Shown: one piece after another, positions 1 to 8,684 of the stretch
Position numbering within the stretch: position 1 is the stretch's first letter
Layout of the letters: each line of letters begins with the position of its first letter
Assembly: GCA_026400835.1 (NCBI GenBank)
Contig: JAPLOA010000050.1
Coordinates: 1-64,000, forward strand
Length of the DNA: 64,000 nt
DNA from: Planctomycetales bacterium
Lineage (GTDB): Bacteria > Planctomycetota > Planctomycetia > Planctomycetales > Planctomycetaceae
Direction of reading: 5' to 3'
Program-made: the position numbers and the translations under genes
The notes under the pieces: generated by a model
Seen by the model: only the letters and a program-made list of their open reading frames with translations
Databases searched by the model: none
Told to the model about the DNA's origin: nothing

Positions 1-7
1 GAATCTG

Positions 8-1666
8 AGGCCCGGAGAGGCCGTGAATTTTTGCAAACGTAGTTTTCAGTTCAGATTTTGGCCTGGTGGTGATGGTTTCGGTGCGCTATAAGGATTTTAT
101 GAGCACAAAGACAAAATCTCAGCAGCGTGGTCAGGCTCGGGTGCAGTTGCCGGAGCGACATCAGATGGAATTCCGGACGAAGTCGCTGGATCAGATGGTC
201 CCGAGGGATCATCTGGCTCGACAAGTCGTGAGCTTTGTTGATTCGCTTGATCTCAGCGAACTCTATGCTGACATCAGAGCCACGAAAGACAATGTCGGGC
301 GAGCTCCGATTGATCCACGAATTCTGTTCTGTCTGTGGCTGTATGCGACGCTCGAAGGAGAAACGAGTGGGCGACGAATTGCGATTCTGACGGAACGCGA
401 CGTGATTTATGAATATCTCTGCGGCGGCGTGTCAGTCAATTATCACACGATCTGTGATTTTCGTTCGCAGCATCGTGAACTGCTTAAACGTATCCTCACC
501 GATTCTGTGGCGATCCTGCATCATCATGGCCTCGTGCAGCTGGAGACGATCGCTCAGGATGGTATGCGAGTGAGAGCCTCCGCAGGCAGCAGCAGTTTTC
601 GTCGTCAGGAGACACTGGAAGAATCACGTGCCACAGCACAGGCGTATCTCGATCAGCTTGAGTCCGGCGACGATGATGAAGATTCGGATGAAAACAACAG
701 GGGGAATGATGCTCCGTCGCAGCGTCAGAAGTCTGCTCGTGAGCGGGCCGCACGAGAAAAAAGCCAGCGTCTGCAGGATGCGTGTGAGCAGATGAAAGAA
801 CTACAAAAAGCTTGGGATAAACGCAATTCCAGCAAGAGCGAAGAGCAGCAGCGAAGCACGCCGCGAGCGTCCACTACTGATCCTGATGCTCGCCGGATGA
901 AGATGGGAGATGGTGGATTCAGGCCAGCCTATAACGTGCAGTTCGGCAGCGACGCTGATGCTCTGGTGATCGTGGATGTCAACGTTGAAACTGTGGGCAG
1001 TGATGCAGGGCTTCTCGAACCAATGCACACTCGTGTGTGCGAGCAGTACAACACAACTCCCGAACAGTGGCTGGCGGATGGTGGATTCAGCAAAAAGGAT
1101 GGAGTCACATCGGTTGAACGTGCTGGCACAAAGTTCTTTGGCCCGGTCACCAGCGAAAAACCGATTCGCAGCAAAGGCGGAGATCCGCATGAACGACAGG
1201 CCAGCGACACGGACGAATATGCTGCCTTTCGCGCACGAATGAAATCAGAAGCCGCTCAGGAAACCTATGGCCGACGCGGTGCAGCGGCGGAATTCCCAAA
1301 CGCCTTCTGTCGCAATCATGGGCTGTCGCAGTTTCGCGTGCGGGGCCGACTGAAAGTTCTGGCCCAGTCCCTGTGGCATGCCTTGGCCTACAACTTTCAA
1401 CGCTTCCGCAATCTCTGCGTACCGGATACTCAGCAGTCGTATCTCGAATTCCTCAACAACCACTGAAAGCGACTCCAGAACCATGCAACATACCCGTACT
1501 CGCAATAAAACTCATACACAACGTTGGCGACAAACCTTGAATCATTCTGTTCAATCCAACAAAGCTACAGCTCGATTCGTCTGATTCCCCCCGTCTTGAA
1601 ATTCTTGACCGCTGAAACTCATTCAGATTGCCCCAGACGGTATTTCTTCACGGCCTCTCCGGGCCT
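8..1666 (+). mobile_element. IS1182-like insertion sequence with 20-bp perfect terminal inverted repeats
   Basis: Bases 8-27 and 1647-1666 are exact reverse complements (aggcccggagaggccgtgaa at the left) and flank a single transposase gene. That gives an element of about 1.66 kb, a normal size for the IS1182 family. About 180 bp of non-coding DNA separates the gene's stop from the right repeat. No target-site duplication can be judged because only seven bases of left flank are in the window, and the bases immediately outside the repeats do not match. The right end abuts a dispersed repeat that occurs elsewhere in the window (6.5 kb, 53.3 kb), so the element may have landed in a repeat. The outer boundaries are inferred from the inverted repeat only. 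Confidence 0.75.
99..1466 (+). CDS. IS1182-family DDE transposase
   Basis: Transposase that would cut and join the ends of the surrounding element. The N-terminal part (about residues 20-110) has the DUF772-type helical domain of IS5/IS1182 transposases. A DDE catalytic triad is suggested by D in IAQDGMRVRAS (about 154), D in LADGGF (about 327) and E in RRGAAAEFPN (about 398), followed by the family-typical RVRGRLKVLAQSLWHALAYN tail. A charged, Glu/Asp/Arg-rich linker lies between the first two catalytic residues, as is usual in this family. The ATG at 99 was chosen because AAGGA sits five bases upstream; in-frame GTG/ATG codons at 66 and 72 are alternatives. The frame is intact, so the element may still be active. 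The family call is from motif recognition and is secure; activity is inference. Confidence 0.85.
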   Translation: MSTKTKSQQRGQARVQLPERHQMEFRTKSLDQMVPRDHLARQVVSFVDSLDLSELYADIRATKDNVGRAPIDPRILFCLWLYATLEGETSGRRIAILTERDVIYEYLCGGVSVNYHTICDFRSQHRELLKRILTDSVAILHHHGLVQLETIAQDGMRVRASAGSSSFRRQETLEESRATAQAYLDQLESGDDDEDSDENNRGNDAPSQRQKSARERAAREKSQRLQDACEQMKELQKAWDKRNSSKSEEQQRSTPRASTTDPDARRMKMGDGGFRPAYNVQFGSDADALVIVDVNVETVGSDAGLLEPMHTRVCEQYNTTPEQWLADGGFSKKDGVTSVERAGTKFFGPVTSEKPIRSKGGDPHERQASDTDEYAAFRARMKSEAAQETYGRRGAAAEFPNAFCRNHGLSQFRVRGRLKVLAQSLWHALAYNFQRFRNLCVPDTQQSYLEFLNNH

Positions 1667-1765
1667 GAAAATGCGCAACTTCAAAACGCGTGCGCGAGGG
1701 ATTGCGATTTCTCGTTGCACCAATGTCTCCGTAGATCCCTCGCTGACGCGTCGGGTTTTGGTGTC
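1667..1765. repeat. Fragment of the R1 dispersed repeat (gcgtcagcgaggga family)
   Basis: Starts directly at the right end of the insertion sequence. It contains atgcgcaacttcaaaacgcg, then a gagggatt block, then ccctcgctgacgcgtcgggt. The same strings occur in the larger R1 copies at 6421-6841 and 53154-53484. The two gagggatt/ccctcgct blocks face each other, so the segment can fold into a hairpin. Neither terminal inverted repeat of the full-length family is visible here, so this is a partial copy. Confidence 0.7.
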
Positions 1766-2065
1766 TCTCCAGTACTTCCAGTGTTTTCACGCTGTTTGAA
1801 CCAACAATCGGGCCGCTTCAAAAGATTCAGCTCCGGCTGATTGTCGAGCGACGCGGGGCTGGTTGAGTGACAAAAAAACGGTTCAGCGCGAAATGAATTG
1901 CGTAGATCGAAATAATTGTTTAGTCGAAGTTACCGGCCGGTTCACACCGGCCGCTCGCCTGATTGGTAGGTTATTTGCCGGCCGCTGCCTCAAGTCCTCC
2001 CATGGAGATCCCTCGCTGTTTCATTGGCTTCGTCCTCGGTCGCGCACTTCATTTCGCGCAGAACC
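1766..2065. other. Gene-less stretch downstream of the insertion sequence
   Basis: No supported gene. A small GC-rich inverted motif (ccggccggttcacaccggcc) lies near 1934-1953. The long open frame on the plus strand from 1863 is an antisense shadow of the small secreted-protein gene and was not called. Confidence 0.5.
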
Positions 2066-2100
2066 AAAAAAACAAGGGCGATGGATTAGCTCCATCGCCC
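2066..2100 (-). terminator. Rho-independent terminator of the small secreted-protein gene
   Basis: A perfect 10-bp stem (2076-2085 with 2091-2100, gggcgatgga/tccatcgccc) and 5-nt loop is followed on the minus strand by a run of seven T and more T's (A-run at 2066-2072 on the plus strand). It lies 69 bp after the stop of the minus-strand gene ending at 2169. Confidence 0.85.
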
Positions 2101-2168
2101 TCGTCGCAGTTTCAGTAAGTCTTGTCAGACATGTCTGGCTGACTCACGCCAGCCAGTCTGCGTTGAGA

Positions 2169-2564
2169 CTAGTCCTGATAATCAACTTCGATGTGATCTC
2201 GCTTGATGCGGACGTCTACAGCGTACTTGCCGTAATCATAACGAATACGGTCACCGTTACGGCGGCAGCTGATCAGTTCGCAACCACAGGTTGGGACGCA
2301 GATCTGGATGTAAACGCACTTTGGTCCGCAACTGTTGCAAGGATCTTCGCAAGCACATGGGTCCTTAACAGCGATGATCTTTGGCTGTGCACATGGCGAC
2401 ATTTCGTCGCGGTCCTTGTAAACCACATTCGTGTAGAGCGGCACAGCATGTGACTCTACGAATGCTCCCGGTACTTCTGGAACCGGTGTCAATTCCTGTC
2501 GTGCTTCAACAGCACCTGTGGCGAGAATCGCACACAGTGTCATCATCATTGCAAAAATCTTCAT
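2169..2564 (-). CDS. Small secreted cysteine-rich protein, planctomycete hypothetical
   Basis: About 131 residues. It begins with a clear Sec signal peptide (MKIFAMMMTLCAILATGAVEA, cleavage expected near the alanine), so it is exported. The mature part has a cluster of Cys in CACEDPCNSCGPKC, followed by CVPTCGCELISC, which suggests disulfides or metal binding, and ends in a basic/acidic beta-rich tail. No enzymatic motif is visible and I do not recognise a named family. The start at 2564 is supported by GGGAAG a few bases upstream; an in-frame ATG 13 codons earlier would spoil the signal peptide. It is a single-gene unit with its own strong terminator, and has no functional neighbours. Secretion is well supported; role unknown. 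Confidence 0.8.
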   Translation of the reverse strand: MKIFAMMMTLCAILATGAVEARQELTPVPEVPGAFVESHAVPLYTNVVYKDRDEMSPCAQPKIIAVKDPCACEDPCNSCGPKCVYIQICVPTCGCELISCRRNGDRIRYDYGKYAVDVRIKRDHIEVDYQD

Positions 2565-3145
2565 GTCTTCCCTTTCAATTCCGGGTCTCGAAACCTGATT
2601 CAATCACATGCCACCTGTCCCCGCTCCCAGAAACCAGTGGCTTGGTCGCTGGTATTCATTTGCCATCCAAATGCCGGGCGGTCAAGTTTTGGTTTTTGAC
2701 AATTGGTAGCCGAGCTTCAAACCCACGGCCAATACAACAATCAGGGAACCTCTTCCGGCCGTATTGTCGCGGAGGTTTGGGCAATATCAATGGGATCTGG
2801 CGAGAATTTCCGGTTTCAGAAATAAGGCTGTCTGTGGGCTTTTGGCGGAGCAGACCCGGTCCCGATTCCTTCTCTCCGCCCCCACAACATCCGGTTTACC
2901 GGGCTGCAGGCCATACAATCAGCTTCGCGTAGGGCTACGAGGGTTTTCTGGTTCTCGGTGGAACTCGCTGTCCTGCTGAATTTTGAGGGCCGAAGTGATG
3001 GTTTTTGCTGGCCATACGCTCAGTTTTTAAATCGGCCAGTTGCCATTTGGCAACAAAACGCGTTCAATAGACATCTCATGCAGGTTGCTCGCCAGATGAA
3101 GCCTCGCACGAGTGCGGTGTCATCCGAGAAAGCTCAACGGTCGTT
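2565..3145. other. Gene-less stretch between divergent genes
   Basis: About 580 bp between the minus-strand secreted-protein gene and the plus-strand membrane-protein gene. It should contain both promoters. I see no convincing gene, RNA or repeat in it. Confidence 0.5.
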
Positions 3146-4876
3146 ATGGAAAAATCCTTTCTCTTTACCGATGTAACGAATCCAACGTGGCTGGTTTATG
3201 TCGCGTTTTTGGTGATCGCCGTTTTTTTTCGCTTCTCTCGCTTTCTGACAATCCGCAATCTTGACCTGACTTTGCTGCTCCTGCTTTCCACGGCGATCGT
3301 CGTTGCGGGTGTTTATCGCGACAAAGTTTGGGTCCCGCCGGTCGCCGAGGAGGATTCATCGTCTCTGTCGGAGCCTGGTGATGGTCCGCCGTCGGGTGCT
3401 ACTTCGGTGACAAGCACAGAGTTGGCCACTGAGAATAGTGAATCCGCAGGGCCGTTCGGCCAGACCTCTTCTGATGCCGCAACAGACACCGATGACACAA
3501 AAAAGCCCGACAAGCAAGCCTTGGCAGTAATTTCGGCTGATGCTTCCAGCGGCGATCTACCTTCCAGTGATTCGTCCGACGCGAATGCAAAATCAGTGGC
3601 AGTCAATGATCCACAACAGTTGCCATCGGTGGATTTAGGCAACGGGCCACGGTCGCACCCCATCTACACGTGGGCGTCAATCGCGCTGATGGGATTGACG
3701 ATCATGCTGATAGTTCGTTTGATCTTTGATGAGAGTCTCACTCGACGCCCCCGACTCGATCAAAACCTGAATCAGGCAGGAATCACGTTCCTGTGCATAC
3801 CGGCTTTTGCGATCCTGATGGTGAGCGTTCTGACTAACAACCCTGAGGACAGCACATTCAAGGCGGTTGAACATGGTCGAGCCCTTCTGGAACGACGCGA
3901 TGTGCAGGTCGATCCTCAAACCGGCGGCGATACGCAGCCCGCTCCGACAGAGACCCTGATCGCAGCCGGTGGTGCCGCTATGGCTCAGCTTTCCGGAAAC
4001 CTTCCCAAGTCTCCGGCAGGTGATTCCAGCGACACTGGCACGGTGGAGGCTCTGCTGGCCCGAATTCTTGTCGTCATCGCACATACTTTTGTGGTGCTTG
4101 GACTGTTGATGATCGGCCGTCAGCATTTTGCAAGTCTGCAACTCGGCATTTCCATGAGCTGTCTCTATCTGCTGCTGCCCTGCACGGCGGTCAATGTTCA
4201 TGAGCTTAATCATGTTCTGCCGGCGGCTTGCCTCGTATGGGCTATCGCCAGCTATCGCAACCCTGTCGTCGCCGGAGTTCTTTTGGGATTGGCGAGCGGA
4301 ACACTGTTTTTTGCGGCATTTCTGTTGCCGCTGTGGGCCGTTTTTTACGGGAAAAATGGCGGATTGAGGTTCGTGGTTTCCGTTCTGGGCATCGGTGCCG
4401 TTTTGATTACGTCACTGCTTCTGATCTCCGGCGATGCCAGCTCGTTTACAAACAAACTGGTAACTACGGCCAACTGGACGGCCTATCGATTGCTGGATGA
4501 TTCTCCAACCGACGGCGACGCAACTCTCAGTCAACTGTTTATTCGCATCCCCATGGCGGCAATTTTCTTTGTGATGCTGACGGCAATGACCGTGCTGCCG
4601 CGCCCACGGAATCTGGAGAATCTTCTCTCCAATTCGACATGCCTCGTTGTGGCCGCGCAGATGTGGTACCCGGACGATATCGGGACTTATGTTCTCTGGT
4701 ATCTGCCGCTGTTTTTGATCGTCATTTTCCGACCTCGACTGGACCGCTTCACGCCTCCGGAAGCCGTCGAGCGAGAATCCGTCAGTTTAAATGCGTCGCC
4801 ACCGACAACTCCTGCGGCCACCGTGGCAATGTCGGGCCTGAACTTTCTTCGAACTCGCTCACACCTCAACTCATAG
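3146..4876 (+). CDS. Multi-pass membrane protein of unknown function
   Basis: 576 residues. Two transmembrane helices lie at about 15-55, followed by a low-complexity acidic/Ser-rich segment (about 65-165) lacking hydrophobic stretches. Then come two more helices (about 175-235), a second polar loop (about 240-300) and at least six further helices to about residue 550. The alternation of long polar loops with membrane segments resembles lipid-linked-sugar (GT-C-like) membrane enzymes, but I see no diagnostic catalytic motif, so this is only a resemblance. A glycosyltransferase gene follows on the same strand about 390 bp later, which weakly suggests envelope polysaccharide work. The start lacks a clear ribosome-binding site; no better in-frame start keeps the first helix. 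Confidence 0.75.
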   Translation: MEKSFLFTDVTNPTWLVYVAFLVIAVFFRFSRFLTIRNLDLTLLLLLSTAIVVAGVYRDKVWVPPVAEEDSSSLSEPGDGPPSGATSVTSTELATENSESAGPFGQTSSDAATDTDDTKKPDKQALAVISADASSGDLPSSDSSDANAKSVAVNDPQQLPSVDLGNGPRSHPIYTWASIALMGLTIMLIVRLIFDESLTRRPRLDQNLNQAGITFLCIPAFAILMVSVLTNNPEDSTFKAVEHGRALLERRDVQVDPQTGGDTQPAPTETLIAAGGAAMAQLSGNLPKSPAGDSSDTGTVEALLARILVVIAHTFVVLGLLMIGRQHFASLQLGISMSCLYLLLPCTAVNVHELNHVLPAACLVWAIASYRNPVVAGVLLGLASGTLFFAAFLLPLWAVFYGKNGGLRFVVSVLGIGAVLITSLLLISGDASSFTNKLVTTANWTAYRLLDDSPTDGDATLSQLFIRIPMAAIFFVMLTAMTVLPRPRNLENLLSNSTCLVVAAQMWYPDDIGTYVLWYLPLFLIVIFRPRLDRFTPPEAVERESVSLNASPPTTPAATVAMSGLNFLRTRSHLNS

Positions 4877-5009
4877 CCATCGACGCGATCCCCATTCAAT
4901 ATCTCCATCTCCCATTGTTGCGCTCGTGAGTTTCCCCTTTTGCGATTCCTCCGCGGGTTGCTATTCTCCGCACGTTGTGAACGAAGCCGGGGTGCAGTCG
5001 CGGATTTCG

Positions 5010-5058
5010 GTAGGTCCTGCCTGCCGGGCAGGACTTCGCGGCTTACCGCGACCTGTGT
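5010..5058. repeat. Short palindromic repeat
   Basis: gtcctgcc and ggcaggac form an 8-bp stem around tgccg, with an outer cggtagg.../...cttaccg pair. It looks like a REP-type palindrome; no second copy was noticed in the window. Confidence 0.5.
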
Positions 5059-5156
5059 GCATGTCGAATAAAGTTCTCGGCCTGTATCCTGTGGCCTATG
5101 GCCTATGGCCCACGGGTTCGCCTTGCGGCGAAAGTCCGTTCCGGCAGAAAAGACCT

Positions 5157-5253
5157 CCATTAACAATCATCTGCGATTACACCCCTGAGGCCGGGTGTTC
5201 GCGGGATACATTCCAGAGTATCGCCTCTATCGTGGCCGCGCACAGAATATCTC
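5157..5253 (+). repeat. Composite dispersed repeat, modules 2 and 3 joined
   Basis: The first part (acaatcatctgcgattacac) matches the module following the hairpins at 25815-25886 and 63258-63330. The second part (gaggccgggtgttcgcggga to cgcacagaata) matches 35397-35470 and the reverse complement of 11343-11412. This copy shows that the two modules belong to one longer element. Confidence 0.7.
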
Positions 5254-5267
5254 CCGGTTGTACTCAC

Positions 5268-6356
5268 ATGCCATCCCCACCCAGTGCCAAATATGTGCTT
5301 ATTCAGACGACGATGGGTGACTATCGGCAGGCGTTTGTTAAGGCAATCATCGAGCACTTCAATGAATCGTTGACGATCCTCTGCGGGCAAACGTACTTTT
5401 ATGAAAGCTTGAAGACTGGTGTTGTTGGTTCGCGCGTCTTTGTGACAGCGCGGAACATTTTTTTTCTGAAGCGTCGAGTCCTTCTGCAGCTCGGTGTTCA
5501 ACGGACTGCAATTCAGGCCGAGTCTGCGGTACTGGAATACAATCCGCGTATCGTCAACACATGGACGGTGGCGTTCATCCGTCGCATCCTTGGACGTCGC
5601 ACAATCCTGTGGGGCCATGTTTATTCTCGTCGTGGTAACGACAACTGGCTGCGATATTTTCAGCGTTCCCTGGCGACAGGACTCATTGTTTACACAGAGC
5701 AGCAGAAGGAAATCCTGATCAACGAGTTGAGGTATCGTGGCGAAGCATTTGCCGCCCCCAACGCATTATACACGCATGCTGAAATGCAGCCTTTGGATGG
5801 CCCCGAGCGCACCGGATTTCTTTATGTTGGTCGCCTGGTGGCGGACAAGAAGCCCATGCAGATGCTGAACGCTTTTGTCATGGCGTTGCCTCAGCTTCCG
5901 GCAGACTCCAAACTCCTGATTGTGGGTGACGGTCCGGAGCGAGCAAACCTCGAACGCCGAATTCTGGAGCTGAATCTATCTGATCGAGTTAAGATGTTCG
6001 GCCACGTCGGAGATTATGCGAGACTGAAGGAGATTTATCGGCAGGCACTTGCTTCAATTTCTGCAGGAGCCGTCGGCCTTTCGATCACCCAGAGCCTTGG
6101 CTTCGGTGTTCCGATGCTCTATTCGCGTCATGATCCCCACGGGCCGGAAATTGTCGCCGCCAGGGAAGGCTGGAATTGCCTGTGCTTTGAGACCGATAGT
6201 GTCGAGGATCTTGCGGCCCATATGTTGCAATTGCAGAACGAACGGGCTGCATGGATCTCTCGCGCACCGGCGATCTCTTCAGAGTGCAGAGCCAGCTTCA
6301 GTGTCGAAAAGATGGCAGGGGAGTTTATAAAGGCGGTTCTTGGACCAGACAAATAA
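5268..6356 (+). CDS. GT4-family glycosyltransferase (GT-B fold)
   Basis: About 362 residues. It transfers a sugar from a nucleotide-sugar donor, presumably in envelope polysaccharide or glycolipid assembly in the cytoplasm. The C-terminal donor domain is typical: FLYVGRLVADKKP (about 181), LLIVGDGPERANLE (about 213), VKMFGHVGDYARLKEIYRQA, then SITQSLGFGVPM and the E of DPHGPEIVAAREGWNCL. The N-terminal acceptor domain is divergent. The start at 5268 was chosen because upstream in-frame sequence is translated repeat; conserved-looking sequence begins at KYVLIQTTMGDYRQ. The preceding gene encodes a multi-pass membrane protein, a possible partner. Specific donor and acceptor cannot be deduced. 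Confidence 0.85.
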   Translation: MPSPPSAKYVLIQTTMGDYRQAFVKAIIEHFNESLTILCGQTYFYESLKTGVVGSRVFVTARNIFFLKRRVLLQLGVQRTAIQAESAVLEYNPRIVNTWTVAFIRRILGRRTILWGHVYSRRGNDNWLRYFQRSLATGLIVYTEQQKEILINELRYRGEAFAAPNALYTHAEMQPLDGPERTGFLYVGRLVADKKPMQMLNAFVMALPQLPADSKLLIVGDGPERANLERRILELNLSDRVKMFGHVGDYARLKEIYRQALASISAGAVGLSITQSLGFGVPMLYSRHDPHGPEIVAAREGWNCLCFETDSVEDLAAHMLQLQNERAAWISRAPAISSECRASFSVEKMAGEFIKAVLGPDK

Positions 6357-6420
6357 TCTCAAATCCGCCTTTTGAAGTTGCGCTATTCACGACTGCCGGA
6401 GATCAACGGGACGAAAACAC

Positions 6421-6841
6421 CGGGAATTATCATCACCCGACGCGTCAGTTTTGAAGGTGCGCGTTTCGGCGATGAGGTTGTTCACTTGCGGAAAAACACT
6501 GGGGTTTATCATAACCCGACGCGTCAGCGAGGGATTTACGGAAACACTTGTAAAACGCTAAAACACAATCCCTCGCTCACGCAGCGGGTTGGGATACACG
6601 CAAATGCGCAACTTCAAAACGCGTCAGCGAGGGATTTACGGAAACACTTGTAAAACGCTAAAACACAATCCCTCGCTCACGCAGCGGGTTGGGATACACG
6701 CAAATGCGCAACTTCAAAACGCGTCAGTGAGGGATTTACGGAAACACTTGTAAAACGCGACAGCTCGATTCCTCACTGACGTTTCGGCTTGTGATTTCTC
6801 GCCGCAGCAAAAAAGCATGTTATGTCGGGACTGTTTCTAAG
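6421..6841. repeat. R1 element copy ending in a terminal inverted repeat
   Basis: The segment 6421-6640 is closely similar to 53196-53405 (shared cgcgtcagttttgaag, gttgttcacttgcgg, aaacactgg, gcgtcagcgagggatttacg). Its right end (6820-6841, ttatgtcgggactgtttcta) matches the right terminal repeat of the full copy at 53463-53484 in 18 of 22 positions. No left terminal repeat is evident. It lies immediately beyond the truncated end of a sulfatase reading frame. Confidence 0.75.
6519..6768. repeat. Tandem 100-bp direct repeat inside the R1 copy
   Basis: gcgtcagcgagggatttacg starts at 6521 and again at 6621, and recurs with one change at 6721: an exact 100-bp period. The first two units appear identical; the third diverges after about 40 bp. 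Confidence 0.9.
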
Positions 6842-6863
6842 CGAGCATAATCAGCATGGTTGG

Positions 6864-7481
6864 TTACTTCGGCAACTTTGCGAGGATCTGAAGCTGCAAA
6901 GTCGTGTTGCCAGCCGCAGGAATATCGATTGTGCTGTCCGGCGATCTCAGATCCGGATTTTGCAAGTGCGTGGGAAGCCTTTGGCGGTCATCAAAATAGC
7001 TCTGGAAACCTCGATTCAGGCCGAACCTGGCGGCCAGCATCGATGCCGCCGGGAATGCCGCCGTGGCATATCCTCGTGCCTGAAGCAGTTCCGCTGTCGT
7101 CGGAACGTTTCGGTCCGAAACCGTCAGCGCGTTCGTGTTGACGCCATGTTCCGGGGGCCAGAGTCCAGTCCTAATCGACGTATGAGAGGGAGACGTCATT
7201 GGAGCGGGTGCATAGGCACGTTTAAAGAGCACTCCGTTTTTCGCCAAAGCATCAAGCTCCGGTGATAGTGCCTGCGTGTAGCCATAACATCCCAGTCTGT
7301 CGGCTCGAGTTGTATCCAGTGTAATCAACAACAAATTGACCGGGGGCGGTGAACGAAAACAGACCAGAGTGCTCCCAAGCCCGACTGCGACCAGAACAAC
7401 GATCAGCGGCAGTCGCCATTCAGGAATTATCGCAGACCTCAAATCATTCATCCATGATCGTGGATCAAAACTCGCATTCAC
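6864..7481 (-). pseudogene. N-terminal fragment of a membrane-anchored sulfatase-like protein
   Basis: 205 residues remain of a family normally 450-650 long. A hydrophobic anchor (about 23-42) is followed by the metal-binding start LLLITLDTTRADRLGCYGY and the active-site block APMTSPSHTSIRTGLWPPEHG. At the position of the formylglycine Cys of true sulfatases there is Thr, so it belongs to a sulfatase-like branch of the alkaline phosphatase superfamily, not to the Cys-type sulfatases. The frame stops shortly after GLNRGFQSYFDD. The stop is about 20 bp from the terminal repeat of the R1 element, implying truncation linked to that element. The metal ligands of the C-terminal half are absent, so it should be inactive. 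Confidence 0.8.
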
Positions 7482-7847
7482 GGTTTCCCGTCAACCATCG
7501 CACTCGTTTTTCCACTCACAGTTGTCAAAGTGTCGGAGCGAAGCGATTATTCACAACTCGTCCCCGCAGATCTTCAACCATTCCTGTGATTGAGGACAAT
7601 ACGGCGAAATCAACCCACTGCGTCTCGGGCAGTTGCACGCTCTCAAAGTTGAACGCTTTCAAAATTGTCCGGAGCGAAATTCAGGGGTCGGCAGTGCATG
7701 TCACTGAGATGAATGGTCGAACTCGCGTTACACTGAGAATGACTGTGTGCTGCGATTTTTTCAGGCTCGGAGATTCGGATCAATGTTGATTCTTTTAGCG
7801 GCAAGCCTGTCGCGCCGAAAACTTCTGATCGCGATTTCTGCAGTGGT

Positions 7848-8090
7848 GTTGGTGGGCTAAAGACGGCCTTCGAGTACACCGGTGAGTTGGAAGCTACCAC
7901 CATCGTGATTGGAGGCGACCACGGGAATGTCTCGGCGATCACGGCGAGCGAGTTCACGGGATGACTCTGTATGAGTCCGTGTTGCGTGCCGTTGATTGTT
8001 GTCAGCCCCGGGCAAGCCAATCGCGGGCTTCGCGCTAAAGATTCCGATTTCAAATGTGTACGCAGCACAGTCGGAGTTGTAGCATCTGTC
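7848..8090 (+). pseudogene. Decayed C-terminal remnant of a sulfatase
   Basis: Reading from 7848, the translation runs VGGLKTAFEYTGELEATT then IVIGGDHGN, the metal-binding DHG segment of sulfatases. A one-base frame change near 7955 then gives HGMTLYESVLRAV, which is the usual continuation. A stretch resembling P-G-x-x-x-RGLR-x-KD follows after another change. No single open frame covers it. It is on the opposite strand from the N-terminal fragment 370 bp away, so one ancestral gene may have been split by inversion, or two different genes decayed. Identified by motif only. Confidence 0.5.
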
Positions 8091-8684
8091 GCAGGACGCT
8101 CGAGAAGTTCACAATTTTTGGGGTGAAGAATCTGCTCAGATCGAGCGAATGGAGAGTGACTCTCTCAATGGAAACTCACAATGCAGCAAAGTGTTGCCCG
8201 GAGGACACTGCTCATCGACCACGAAAGATTGGCTCAGAGCAGTCTCCAGTGCACGGAAATTGGGTAACCGGCGCGAATCCGCTTCAGTCGAATCCCGCCT
8301 GAAGCAAAGCGTCCTGCAATGACGGATAATCTCTTAGCCTGCCAAAAGACAAAACGAGAAATCCAAAACACTTCGCCAAACAAGAAGCAGTAATCTTACC
8401 ACCCAAATTTCTACAGCCCAATCTTAAATCCAAGCCACACCCGGCACAATGTTGGGCGCGTCAGCAATGTCCGTCGCAAGCTTGGGACAAAAGAATGTCC
8501 AAAACTTTTTAGGTCCGACAGAGCAGTAGCTAATTCATGCACTGCCCGCCTCGACACATCATTCCCAGCCATTTTCATTTAATGACATGTGCTGTGCTGC
8601 AGAATCAAGTGATGTTGAACCCGCAGTTGTTATTTTATGACCTTGGCGGATACTTGTCTCTACACCGGGCAGCGACCGTGAATG
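8091..8684. other. Gene-less stretch
   Basis: About 590 bp downstream of the sulfatase remnant and of the lipoprotein gene's stop. I see no gene, RNA or recognisable repeat. It may be further decayed coding sequence. Confidence 0.4.

Larger units (their letters stand above)
4877..5267. other. Intergenic stretch filled with repeats
   Basis: 391 bp upstream of the glycosyltransferase. It holds a short hairpin repeat (5010-5058), a tandem tggcctatggcctatggccc motif near 5090, and one copy of the composite repeat (5157-5253). An open frame runs through it into the glycosyltransferase, but it encodes only translated repeat sequence and is unlikely to be protein. Confidence 0.6.

Noticed and set aside
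1-1680. Target-site duplication of the insertion sequence
   Set aside because: Bases next to the two inverted repeats do not match and the left flank is only seven bases.
1863-2453. 196-codon plus-strand open frame
   Set aside because: Antisense to the secreted Cys-rich protein, which has a signal peptide, ribosome-binding site and terminator; the plus-strand translation has no domain character.
4926-5267. Longer N-terminus for the glycosyltransferase
   Set aside because: The extra codons are translated repeat elements; the fold begins at about 5268.
6519-6768. Possible CRISPR array because of regular spacing
   Set aside because: Units are 100-bp direct repeats without unique spacers; no cas genes nearby.
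7643-8068. 141-codon minus-strand open frame
   Set aside because: Overlaps the sulfatase C-terminal remnant read on the plus strand; no recognisable motif.
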